Positions 1 to 5,032 of a stretch of 5,032 nucleotides of DNA are shown piece by piece (within the stretch, counting starts at the first letter, position 1; the number at the start of each line of letters is the position of its first letter). The notes below the pieces were generated by a model, which searched no databases, had not been told where the DNA came from, and saw nothing but the letters and a program-made list of their open reading frames with translations. The stretch lies in contig JAIESJ010000231.1 of NCBI GenBank assembly GCA_019746155.1, forward strand, positions 1 to 5,032, read 5' to 3'. This stretch comes from Burkholderiales bacterium. Its GTDB lineage: Bacteria > Pseudomonadota > Gammaproteobacteria > Burkholderiales > SG8-41. The translations under genes were made by a program, and so were the position numbers.

Positions 1-378
1 TTCGATCACCTCCACCCGGCCGGCCAGCGATTCGGAAGTCTGCCTGAGCAACTCGGGGGAAGCGCTGCCGAGCACGAGAAAACGCGCCGGCAGGGGTTTG
101 CGGTCGGCCAGCACCCGCAACACGGGGAAGAGATCCGGCCGGCGCTGCACTTCGTCGACCACCACCATGCCGCGCAGTCCCGCGAGCGCCGTCATCGGCT
201 CAGCAAGCCGCGCCAGGCTCGTCGGATCTTCCAGGTCGAAGTAGCGTTCCGAAGCGGCAGGCACGATCTCGCGCGCAAGCGTGGTCTTGCCACATTGGCG
301 GGGGCCCACGAGCACCACCACGCGGCTGCGCCTGAGCGCGGCGCGGATGCGGTCGAGAATCTTCTGGCGGTGGATCAC
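1..378 (-). CDS. DUF4143-type AAA ATPase, N-terminal part (runs off the window)
   Basis: The 126 visible codons read as the N-terminal nucleotide-binding domain of the AAA_14/DUF4143 ATPase family. After an opening VIHRQKILDRI there is a Walker A motif, GPRQCGKTT, at residues 25-33. Then come the family-typical YFDLEDP at 46-52, a Walker B segment VVVDEVQ at 72-78, and a sensor-like LGSAS at 103-107 leading into SESLAGRVEV. The C-terminal DUF4143 part would lie left of position 1. The start is the GTG at 376-378: it is the first possible start after an in-frame TGA at 409-411, and no ATG precedes the conserved region. No clear Shine-Dalgarno is visible. Members are predicted cytoplasmic ATPases of mostly unknown role, often found in accessory regions. 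The gene stands apart from the operon to its right, behind an AT-rich patch and a palindrome. The family call is strong and the function is unknown. Confidence 0.85.
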   Translation of the reverse strand, partial: MIHRQKILDRIRAALRRSRVVVLVGPRQCGKTTLAREIVPAASERYFDLEDPTSLARLAEPMTALAGLRGMVVVDEVQRRPDLFPVLRVLADRKPLPARFLVLGSASPELLRQTSESLAGRVEVIE

Positions 379-390
379 GAGCGGATAATA

Positions 391-427
391 CCATGAAAAT
401 CCGATATGTCATGTCCGATTTTCATGG
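391..427. promoter_or_regulatory. 37-bp near-perfect palindrome upstream of the ATPase gene
   Basis: The outer arms CCATGAAAATC (391-401) and GATTTTCATGG (417-427) are exact reverse complements. The inner bases also pair except at two positions and the single central base, so 16 of 18 arm positions are symmetric. The palindrome ends 12 bp before the GTG start of the ATPase at 378. Its position suits a dimeric repressor operator or a hairpin in the 5' leader that could hide the start. The symmetry is seen directly. The role is inferred. Confidence 0.6.
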
Positions 428-481
428 TCTATAATTCGGCTTTATAAGTGTAACTTATTGATATTATTAATAAATAATTCC
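428..481. promoter_or_regulatory. AT-rich patch, possible promoter region of the ATPase gene
   Basis: This 54-bp stretch has 11 G or C bases (about 20%), against a clearly GC-rich background on both sides. On the minus strand it contains TATAAA- and TATAGA-like hexamers that could be -10 elements for the ATPase gene, but no good -35 element could be paired with them. On the plus strand there is an exact TATAAT at 430-435, also without a good -35. The composition is certain. The promoter role is tentative. Confidence 0.35.
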
Positions 482-557
482 AGGGGACCGCCCGACTCAC
501 CGCTCGCCCGCCCTTACGCTCTCCTGCTCTCCCGCGCTCACGGCATCAACCGGGAAA

Positions 558-573
558 TGAGCCCGACGGCTCA
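558..573. repeat. Small hairpin (6-bp stem, tetraloop)
   Basis: TGAGCC (558-563) and GGCTCA (568-573) pair perfectly around the loop CGAC. There is no T tract on either side. A stem this short can arise by chance, and no function is claimed. Confidence 0.35.
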
Positions 574-673
574 CGAGGGGCAAGGTCTAGAACTGACCCT
601 CTTGTTCCTACTCTCTTGTTCTCTTTAACCCGCTGATTTCGAAACGGGTCCGCGCGCTCCTGCCGACACCCCG

Positions 674-732
674 GCGGGAAGGGATTCCCGCACTACGGCT
701 ATCTGCCCGCCGGACCATCGAAATCACGGCAG
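674..732. repeat. Hairpin-headed repeat unit, copy 1
   Basis: The unit begins with a perfect 7-bp hairpin, GCGGGAA (674-680), loop GGGA, TTCCCGC (685-691). Four bases later comes the 37-bp direct repeat at 696-732, which starts CGGCT and ends CGGACCATCGAAATCACGG-CAG. It matches the unit at 743-802 in layout and in most bases. The hairpin lacks a T tract, so it looks more like a REP-like intergenic repeat than a terminator. Confidence 0.6.
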
Positions 733-742
733 TAGTTGTAGA

Positions 743-802
743 TCGGCAATCCTTTGCCGACAACCCGGCTGTCCGCCCTCGGACCATCGGAAATCACGGC
801 AG
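743..802. repeat. Hairpin-headed repeat unit, copy 2
   Basis: A perfect 7-bp hairpin, TCGGCAA (743-749), loop TCCT, TTGCCGA (754-760), is followed five bases later by the 37-bp repeat at 766-802. This repeat starts CGGCT and ends CGGACCATCGGAAATCACGG-CAG. The direct repeats of the two copies are 70 bp apart start to start. Outside the main stem, GTTG (735-738) and CAAC (761-764) can extend the pairing past a 4-nt bulge. Compared with copy 1, two of the seven stem pairs differ and both keep pairing. Confidence 0.6.
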
Positions 803-806
803 CGGA

Positions 807-833
807 CCTAGCCCGAATATTTCATGAGAATAG
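807..833. mobile_element. Possible insertion-sequence end remnant (IS1380-like)
   Basis: The stretch beginning CCTAGCCCGAATATTTCATG resembles, from memory, the terminal inverted repeats of some IS1380-family elements, which begin with CC and have an AT-rich TTTCATGA core. No transposase fragment and no matching opposite end are visible. At most this is a solitary end or a decayed remnant. It was not checked against an IS database. Confidence 0.2.
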
Positions 834-836
834 TCA

Positions 837-917
837 AGCCCGCATGCCGCAGCCCTTTCCCCGCGCCGGTTGGATCGCCTGACCCCCAAACCGGGGCAGT
901 CATGCAACATGCGGGCT
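837..917. repeat. Long imperfect inverted repeat at the ferredoxin 3' end
   Basis: AGCCCGCATG (837-846) and CATGCGGGCT (908-917) are exact reverse complements separated by 61 bp. Further pairing continues inward: GCA at 849-851 with TGC at 903-905, and CCGGTT (866-871) with AACCGG (889-894), extended by GG/CC past one bulged A. The right arm covers bases of the ferredoxin stop codon (916-918). In the operon transcript this would be a large stem-loop directly at the end of the last gene. It could be a 3'-protecting or terminating structure, but no U tract follows it. Confidence 0.5.
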
Positions 918-1179
918 AACTGCTCACGGCTTTTTGGCCAGTCAGGCGCAGATACTTCGCGTAGAGCTGCTCTTTGGTCTCGGCAAAGTCGGGATTGAGC
1001 GGAATACAGTCCACCGGGCAGACTTTCTGGCACTGCGGTTCGTCGTAATGGCCGACGCATTCCGTGCATTTGTGCGGGTCGATGACGTAGATCTCTTCGC
1101 CCTGCGAGATCGCCTCGTTCGGGCACTCGGGCTCGCACACGTCGCAATTGATGCATTCGTCGGTAATCATCAAAGCCAT
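916..1179 (-). CDS. fdx: 2[4Fe-4S] ferredoxin, Alvin/YfhL type
   Basis: This 87-residue cytoplasmic electron carrier has two 4Fe-4S cluster motifs. The first is Cys9, 12, 15 and 19 (CINCDVCEPECP). The second is Cys38, 41, 50 and 54 with eight residues between the second and third Cys (CTECVGHYDEPQCQKVCP), plus an extra Cys58. The longer loop and the C-terminal helix (ETKEQLYAKYLRLTG) are hallmarks of the Allochromatium vinosum-type ferredoxin, whose N-terminus (ALMITDECINCDVCEPECPN) is nearly the same as I remember it. These ferredoxins have unusually low, well-separated redox potentials. The ATG at 1177-1179 is preceded by a good GAGAGG site (1186-1191) six bases upstream, which overlaps the coaD stop codon. 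The longer reading frame upstream lies inside coaD and is not used. It is the last gene of the operon. Its redox partner cannot be told from this window. Confidence 0.95.
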   Translation of the reverse strand: MALMITDECINCDVCEPECPNEAISQGEEIYVIDPHKCTECVGHYDEPQCQKVCPVDCIPLNPDFAETKEQLYAKYLRLTGQKAVSS

Positions 1180-1185
1180 ACAGAA

Positions 1186-1191
1186 CCTCTC
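1186..1191 (-). promoter_or_regulatory. Shine-Dalgarno of the ferredoxin gene
   Basis: GAGAGG on the minus strand lies six bases before the ATG at 1179. It is the clearest ribosome binding site in the window and settles the ferredoxin start. It overlaps the coaD stop codon (1190-1192), so the two genes are probably translated in close succession. Confidence 0.75.
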
Positions 1192-1684
1192 ACTTGCCGC
1201 CCAACTGTTTGATCTTGGCTGCAAGCCGCTTCGCGACATGGGGATGCACGAACTTGCTGACGTCGCCGCCAAGAACCGAAATCTCGCGCACGATGGTCGC
1301 GGAAACAAACATGAACTGCTCGCCCGGCGTCAGAAACATGGTTTCGACATCGGGATAGAGGTCGCGGTTCATGCCGGCCAGCTGGAATTCGTATTCGAAG
1401 TCGGACACCGCGCGCAACCCCCGGATCACCACCTTGGCCTGGTGCTGCTGCACGAATTTCATGAGCAGCCCGGAAAATCCCGTGACCGTGACGTTGGGCA
1501 GGTCTTTGAGCACGTGCCGCGCCATTTCCACACGCTCCTCGAGTGTGAAAAACGGTTTCTTGGCGCGACTGTCGGCAACCGCCAGTATCAACGTGTCGAA
1601 AATCCTGGCCGCGCGCCGCACCAGATCTTCGTGGCCGAGCGTCATCGGATCGAACGTTCCCGGATACACCGCCTTATTGCTCAT
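1190..1684 (-). CDS. coaD: Phosphopantetheine adenylyltransferase (CoaD)
   Basis: CoaD catalyses the penultimate step of coenzyme A synthesis, transferring AMP from ATP to 4'-phosphopantetheine to give dephospho-CoA. The 164-residue protein is of normal length for this hexameric cytoplasmic enzyme. It shows the nucleotidyltransferase signature GTFDPMTLGH at residues 9-18, with Thr10 and His18 as the expected catalytic positions. Lys42 lies in SRAKKP, VIRGLR contains Arg88 and Arg91, and the C-terminal nucleotide-binding segment is VSATIVREI, which matches the usual ISSTxVRE motif. The ATG at 1682-1684 lies within the end of rsmD (11-bp overlap), which suggests translational coupling. A weak GGA-containing site precedes it. 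The rsmD-coaD pairing is common in bacteria. Nothing is missing or unusual in the protein. Confidence 0.98.
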   Translation of the reverse strand: MSNKAVYPGTFDPMTLGHEDLVRRAARIFDTLILAVADSRAKKPFFTLEERVEMARHVLKDLPNVTVTGFSGLLMKFVQQHQAKVVIRGLRAVSDFEYEFQLAGMNRDLYPDVETMFLTPGEQFMFVSATIVREISVLGGDVSKFVHPHVAKRLAAKIKQLGGK

Positions 1685-2225
1685 TTTCGGTCCGTTTCAG
1701 AAGTTGAAATGTCACCCGGCCTGCGCGGCCCTGCCTCCACGCCTCCCATCCGGCGGGCAGCTCCGGTCGCGCCGCGCTTTCACAGTAAACCAGGGCGCGC
1801 GGCGCCATATGCGATGGCAGCAGCGGCAGCAATCGCGGCCAGTAACCGGCCTTGAATGGCGGATCGAGAAAAATGATGTCGTAACGCTCGCGCTCGCCGC
1901 GGATGAATTCTAGCGCATCCGCTCTTATGAGTTCCACTGCGGCAGCGTCGAGCTGCGCCCGGCTGGCCTGCAGCGCCTTGAATATTGCAGCATCGCGCTC
2001 CACCATCACCACGCGCTTCGCGCCGCGCGACGCCGCCTCGAAGCCCAGCGCCCCGCTTCCCGCAAACAAATCGAGACAGGTCTTGCCGGTGAGGTCCTGG
2101 CCCAGCCAGTTGAACAGCGTCTCGCGCACGCGGTTAGGCGTCGGGCGCAAATCCTGTTGCGGGGGAAAGGTGACCAGCCTGCTGCGCCACTCGCCGCCGA
2201 TGATCCGCACACGGTTGGTTTTCAT
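1674..2225 (-). CDS. rsmD: 16S rRNA (guanine(966)-N(2))-methyltransferase RsmD
   Basis: RsmD uses S-adenosylmethionine to methylate N2 of G966 in 16S rRNA during 30S assembly. The 183-residue protein starts with the family N-terminus MKTNRVRIIGGEWRSR. The signature RPTPNRVRETLFNWL follows at 27-41, then the SAM-binding motif I LDLFAGSGALG at 51-61, an acidic VERD at 75-78, and the N6/N2-type catalytic motif DPPF at 121-124. The start at 2223-2225 was chosen because the family homology begins there. It has no recognisable Shine-Dalgarno, as the upstream bases on the minus strand are C-rich. The frame stays open to in-frame starts at 2297 (ATG) and 2303 (GTG), which would overlap the M16 gene and add about 25 residues of low-complexity Arg/Pro sequence. 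The gene is 34 bp downstream of the second M16 gene and overlaps coaD by 11 bp. Confidence 0.96.
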   Translation of the reverse strand: MKTNRVRIIGGEWRSRLVTFPPQQDLRPTPNRVRETLFNWLGQDLTGKTCLDLFAGSGALGFEAASRGAKRVVMVERDAAIFKALQASRAQLDAAAVELIRADALEFIRGERERYDIIFLDPPFKAGYWPRLLPLLPSHMAPRALVYCESAARPELPAGWEAWRQGRAGRVTFQLLKRTENEQ

Positions 2226-2259
2226 GGGAGGGGGTGCCGCCCGGAGGCGGTCCCGGCGG

Positions 2260-3609
2260 TCAGTTTTCGCTGCGCGAGGTGACAGTCCTGTTTTCATCGG
2301 CACCGACCACGACGGTCACCAGCTTGTCGGGGTCGATACGGCGTGCAAACGCGTCCTTGATGTCCGCTACGGTGACGCGCCCGACTTTTTTGACAAAATC
2401 ATCGAGGTAAGTAAGCGGCAGGCGATAAAACCCGATCAGAGCGAGATGCTCGTGAATCTTGCGGTTGCTGTCAATCCTGAGCGGAAAGCCGCCTATGATG
2501 TTCTGCTTCGCCGCCGCCAGCTCCTTCTGAGTGGGTCCGTTGGCGATAAATTCACGCAGCGTCTTTTGCACTACCGCGAGCGCCTCCTGTGTCTGCTCGC
2601 GCTTGGTCTGCATGCCGATCACAAACGGCCCCCGTCGCTGCAGCGGCGAGAAATAGCTGTAGGCGGAATAGGCCAGGCCGCGCTTTTGCCGCACCTCCTC
2701 GACCAGACGCGACACGAAGCCGCCGCCTCCCAGCACGTGATTGCCGACGAACAACGGAAAATAGTCCGGGTCGTCACGTCTTATTCCCGGCGCGCCGATC
2801 AGGATGTGACTCTGTGACGCCGGGTGCGCAATGAAACGCGTGGTGCCGGCGCCGAGCGCAGCAACCGCGGGCAAGGACAGCTCGGCACCGTCGGACTGCG
2901 GCAGCCCGGCAGTGACCTCTTCCGCAATCGCTGCCGCCTCGTCTCGCGACAGATCGCCGATGATCGCCACCACCGCATGCTGCGCGACATAATGCTTCCG
3001 GTAAAAATCGATAAGGTCCTGGCGCGCAAGCTTGCCCACCGTTTCGACCTCGCCGGATGAGCGCAGCGCATAAGGATGCTCGCGGAAAACCAGGCGATAG
3101 AAAGTCAGCGCCGCGATGGTTTCGGGCTTGGTGTCGGCCTCCTTGAGCGCGCTGATCAATCTGACTTTTTCGCGCTCCAGCACTGCTTCAGGAAATTCCG
3201 GACGCTGCAGGAGGCCGGCAAAGACATCGAGCGCCTGTTTGCGCTCAGGCGCGCTGGAAAGGGTGCGCAGCGCAAGACCGGCCCGGTCGGTGTCGAACCG
3301 CGGCGACAACTGCGCGCCGACATCGGCAAGCTGGCGTGCAATCTCGTTCTCGCCCATGCCGCCGGCGCCGAGCCGCAGCATCTGGTTGGTCATGGCTGCC
3401 GCTCCCGATTTTTCCCGGGTGTCGTATCCCGCGCCCGCCGGAAACTCGACGGAAAGATCGAACATCGGCAAATCGCGGTTCTCGACGAAATAAACGCGGG
3501 CGCCGCTTTGGGTCTGCCAGTGCTGAATCGGCAGAATGGCATGCGCCTGGGCCGTTGCCAGCAGGAGTGACGCGGCCGCAATCCACCTCAGAATATGATT
3601 ATTGAACAT
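2260..3609 (-). CDS. M16 family peptidase homologue, non-catalytic partner subunit
   Basis: This 449-residue M16B-type protein has a signal peptide (positively charged start, hydrophobic IAAASLLLAT, likely cut after AQAHA near residue 24), so it should act in the periplasm or at the cell surface. It has the two-lobed M16 fold, with an N-terminal lobe around residues 35-190 and a C-terminal lobe around 200-430. The zinc motif HxxEH expected after KSG at 67-69 reads AMTNQ (72-76), so it cannot bind zinc in the usual way. It keeps the glycine-rich LGGGG (293-297) and the Arg310/Tyr314 pair in RGLAYS, which in M16 enzymes helps bind substrate. The ATG at 3607-3609 is inside the end of the upstream catalytic M16 gene (11-bp overlap), and only a weak GGGA site precedes it. 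A longer frame to 3666 would place extra basic residues before the signal peptide and is rejected. The heterodimer role is inferred from the neighbour. Confidence 0.93.
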   Translation of the reverse strand: MFNNHILRWIAAASLLLATAQAHAILPIQHWQTQSGARVYFVENRDLPMFDLSVEFPAGAGYDTREKSGAAAMTNQMLRLGAGGMGENEIARQLADVGAQLSPRFDTDRAGLALRTLSSAPERKQALDVFAGLLQRPEFPEAVLEREKVRLISALKEADTKPETIAALTFYRLVFREHPYALRSSGEVETVGKLARQDLIDFYRKHYVAQHAVVAIIGDLSRDEAAAIAEEVTAGLPQSDGAELSLPAVAALGAGTTRFIAHPASQSHILIGAPGIRRDDPDYFPLFVGNHVLGGGGFVSRLVEEVRQKRGLAYSAYSYFSPLQRRGPFVIGMQTKREQTQEALAVVQKTLREFIANGPTQKELAAAKQNIIGGFPLRIDSNRKIHEHLALIGFYRLPLTYLDDFVKKVGRVTVADIKDAFARRIDPDKLVTVVVGADENRTVTSRSEN

Positions 3610-4984
3610 GGCGTAGTCCCGGCGGCGGCGCGGATAGCTGCTTCTTGGCGACCGGTTGCGGGTCAAGGTAGGCGACAGTCAGCGTGTCGTCGGTGAAGTA
3701 CTTTTTTGCCACGGCCTGCACCTGATCGGGCGTGACCTGCTTCAGCTTCTCGATCATCAGGTCAAGCGTCCTGTAGGACAAGCCGACGGATTCCATCGCG
3801 CCGATCGCGCGCGCCTGGAAAAACATCGAGTCGCGCTGATAGATCTGGCCCGCGATGATCTGGGCCTTGATGCGTTTCAGCTCTTCCTCGGTCACGCCCT
3901 CGGCGGCGATCTTTTGCAGTTCCCGGCGCAAGCCCTGCTCGGCTTCTTCCACCGTTTTGCCGGGCGTCGGCACGGCGCTCAGATAGAACATCCCGGGACC
4001 GCGCGCGACCTCGTCGTAGCCCGCGCTGGCCGAACTTGCCAGCCGTTCCCCGCGCACCAGTGTGCGGTTGAGCCGCGCCGCTTCATTGCCATCGAGCACG
4101 CCCGCCAGCATGTCGAGCGCGTACGGCTCCCAATCGCTGTCGGGATCGCGCAGCACCGGCACACGATACGCCATCAGCACATATGGCTGCTCGGCCGGCG
4201 CCTTCACCGTCAGACGCTTGATGCCGAGCTGCTGCGGTTCCTCCTGCGGTTTTCTCTCCGGCAGCGTTTTGGGCCTGATATGTCCGAAATACCGTTTGGC
4301 AAGATCGAATACCTGCCGTGGTTCGACATCGCCCACCACCACCAAGATCGCATTGTTCGGCGCATACCAGCGCCTGTAGAACACACGTGCGTCTTCAACA
4401 CGCATGTTTTCAAGGTCGTTCATCCAGCCGATCACGGGACGGCGGTAAGGGTGTGCCCCGAGAGCAGTCGCCATCAGCTGCTCGTAGACCAGCGCACGCG
4501 GCTGGTCTTCAGTACGCAAGCGCCGCTCCTCCATCACCACCTTGATCTCCCTGGCGAATTCATCCCGCGACAATGTGAGATTCACCATGCGGTCGGCCTC
4601 GAGCCTGAGTGACAGCGGCAGCTTCGACTTGTGCAGGGTCTGGAAGTATCCGGTGTAATCGCGGCTGGTGAATGCGTTTTCGCGGCCGCCCGCAGTGGCG
4701 ATGGTTTTCGAGAAGCCGCCGGCCGGAATGCTTCTGGTGCCCTTGAACATCATGTGCTCGAGCACGTGCGCCACACCGGTGGTGCCGTTGAATTCGTCGA
4801 CGCTGCCGACCTTGTACCATACCATGGACACCACCACCGGCGCGCGTCGATCGGTCTTGACGATCACGCGCATGCCGTTGGCCAGCGTATGCACTTCGGT
4901 CACCGACGGCGCAGCCAGTACGGCGGCGCCCGCCCACAGCGCAACGAACGCGGCAATGCGCAGAACATGTATGGCAACCATCAT
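3599..4984 (-). CDS. M16 family zinc metallopeptidase, catalytic subunit
   Basis: This is a 461-residue secreted pitrilysin-type zinc peptidase. An N-terminal signal peptide (hydrophobic AAFVALWAGAAVLA, cut near residues 24-26) is followed by the M16 catalytic lobe. The inverted zinc motif HVLEH is at residues 73-77 in GVAHVLEHMMFKGT, with the distal zinc ligand Glu152 or Glu153 in VVMEERR about 75 residues on. A second M16 lobe (about 205-400) contains YAPNNAILVVVGDV and LDGNEAARLNRTLV. Where related proteins carry the Arg/Tyr substrate pair, this one reads Glu313 and Ser317 (GERLASS), so that function must come from elsewhere, most simply from the next gene. Such enzymes degrade peptides or process small proteins, and the substrate is not evident. 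The start could be either of two adjacent ATGs (4984 or 4981). The Shine-Dalgarno is weak (GAAAGACAG). It is the first gene of the operon. Confidence 0.95.
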   Translation of the reverse strand: MMVAIHVLRIAAFVALWAGAAVLAAPSVTEVHTLANGMRVIVKTDRRAPVVVSMVWYKVGSVDEFNGTTGVAHVLEHMMFKGTRSIPAGGFSKTIATAGGRENAFTSRDYTGYFQTLHKSKLPLSLRLEADRMVNLTLSRDEFAREIKVVMEERRLRTEDQPRALVYEQLMATALGAHPYRRPVIGWMNDLENMRVEDARVFYRRWYAPNNAILVVVGDVEPRQVFDLAKRYFGHIRPKTLPERKPQEEPQQLGIKRLTVKAPAEQPYVLMAYRVPVLRDPDSDWEPYALDMLAGVLDGNEAARLNRTLVRGERLASSASAGYDEVARGPGMFYLSAVPTPGKTVEEAEQGLRRELQKIAAEGVTEEELKRIKAQIIAGQIYQRDSMFFQARAIGAMESVGLSYRTLDLMIEKLKQVTPDQVQAVAKKYFTDDTLTVAYLDPQPVAKKQLSAPPPGLRHVQ

Positions 4985-5032
4985 CTGTCTTTCGCTTCGG
5001 ATTTGGCGGGTTTCGGGCTATAATTGTAACCA
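4985..5032. promoter_or_regulatory. Probable promoter spacer upstream of the M16 operon
   Basis: This 48-bp leader precedes the first operon gene and is cut by the window edge. On the minus strand TACAAT and TATAGC hexamers about 35-45 bp before the ATG could serve as the operon's -10 element, and its -35 would lie outside. On the plus strand there is an exact TATAAT at 5019-5024 with only a poor -35 (TTCGGA, 4996-5001), which could start a divergent gene beyond the window. In related genomes ftsY is, from memory, a usual divergent neighbour. Confidence 0.35.

Larger units (their letters stand above)
482..806. other. Non-coding intergenic region with small hairpins and repeats
   Basis: No convincing gene lies here on either strand, and I see no recognisable structural RNA. 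From left to right it holds a 6-bp-stem tetraloop hairpin (TGAGCC/GGCTCA, 558-573). Next is the 9-mer CTCTTGTTC repeated at 599-607 and 613-621. After that come two tandem repeat units at 674-732 and 743-802, which are listed separately. None of the hairpins is followed by a T run, so none is a classical Rho-independent terminator. Confidence 0.5.

Noticed and set aside
200..412. ATG-started 70-codon minus-strand frame within the ATPase gene
   Set aside because: The Walker A, Walker B and sensor motifs lie in another frame that starts with GTG at 378; this one is Pro/Arg-rich shadow.
430..435. Plus-strand promoter from an exact TATAAT
   Set aside because: No acceptable -35 lies 16-18 bp upstream, there is no extended -10, and no plus-strand gene follows; an AT-rich patch can give this by chance.
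599..621. Tandem CTCTTGTTC repeat as a functional element
   Set aside because: Two copies of a 9-mer in a pyrimidine-rich stretch are too few to support a function.
674..802. CRISPR array
   Set aside because: There are only two imperfect repeats, the interval between them is itself partly repeated hairpin, and no cas gene is present.
837..917. Integron attC site
   Set aside because: The inverted repeat lacks properly spaced GTTRRRY and RYYYAAC boxes on its two sides, and no cassette or integrase is seen.
794..1156. Minus-strand frame covering the ferredoxin gene and its downstream region
   Set aside because: It is out of frame with the clearly correct ferredoxin, and its protein is Arg-rich without any family signature.
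1148..1855. Long plus-strand reading frame opposite coaD and the end of rsmD
   Set aside because: It is antisense to genes with full family motifs, has no recognisable domain, and is expected from the GC-rich codon use of the real genes.
1903..2817. 304-codon plus-strand frame opposite rsmD and the second M16 gene
   Set aside because: Shadow frame of two certain genes; its low-complexity Arg/Ser/Ala composition shows no domain.
3656..4612. 318-codon plus-strand frame opposite the catalytic M16 gene
   Set aside because: His/Arg-rich antisense shadow of a gene with an intact zinc motif.

Overview
The window looks like a chromosomal segment of a GC-rich proteobacterium, most likely betaproteobacterial or a close relative. 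The basis is the gene order (two M16 peptidase homologues, rsmD, coaD, a ferredoxin), which I recall as typical of that group, together with a ferredoxin very like the Allochromatium vinosum 2[4Fe-4S] protein. This assignment is from memory of families, not from a search.

Layout. All recognised genes are on the minus strand. From the right edge leftwards there is a tight five-gene operon. It starts with a catalytic M16 zinc peptidase (3599-4984) and a non-catalytic M16 partner (2260-3609). These are followed by rsmD, a 16S rRNA methyltransferase (1674-2225), coaD, phosphopantetheine adenylyltransferase (1190-1684), and an Alvin-type ferredoxin (916-1179). Two junctions overlap by exactly 11 bp (M16/M16 and rsmD/coaD). 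coaD and the ferredoxin are 10 bp apart, and rsmD lies 34 bp beyond the second M16 gene. The 48 bp at the right edge probably hold the operon promoter and perhaps a divergent promoter for a gene outside the window.

Downstream of the operon is a non-coding region of about 540 bp (379-915). It contains a long imperfect inverted repeat at the ferredoxin stop codon and a stretch resembling an insertion-sequence end. It also holds two tandem repeat units, each headed by a 7-bp-stem tetraloop hairpin that has diverged with compensatory changes, and a 54-bp patch of about 20% GC. A near-perfect 37-bp palindrome sits 12 bp upstream of the left-hand gene.

That gene (1-378) is the N-terminal part of a DUF4143-type AAA ATPase that runs off the window. 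It is probably an accessory module.

How the genes work together. The two M16 proteins have complementary motif losses: one keeps the zinc site and lacks the Arg/Tyr pair, the other is the reverse. This fits a secreted heterodimeric peptidase. rsmD, coaD and the ferredoxin are housekeeping genes that appear to share the transcript without an obvious joint pathway. The best candidates for something undescribed are the covarying hairpin repeat pair and the palindrome in front of the ATPase. I saw no clearly new multi-gene system.
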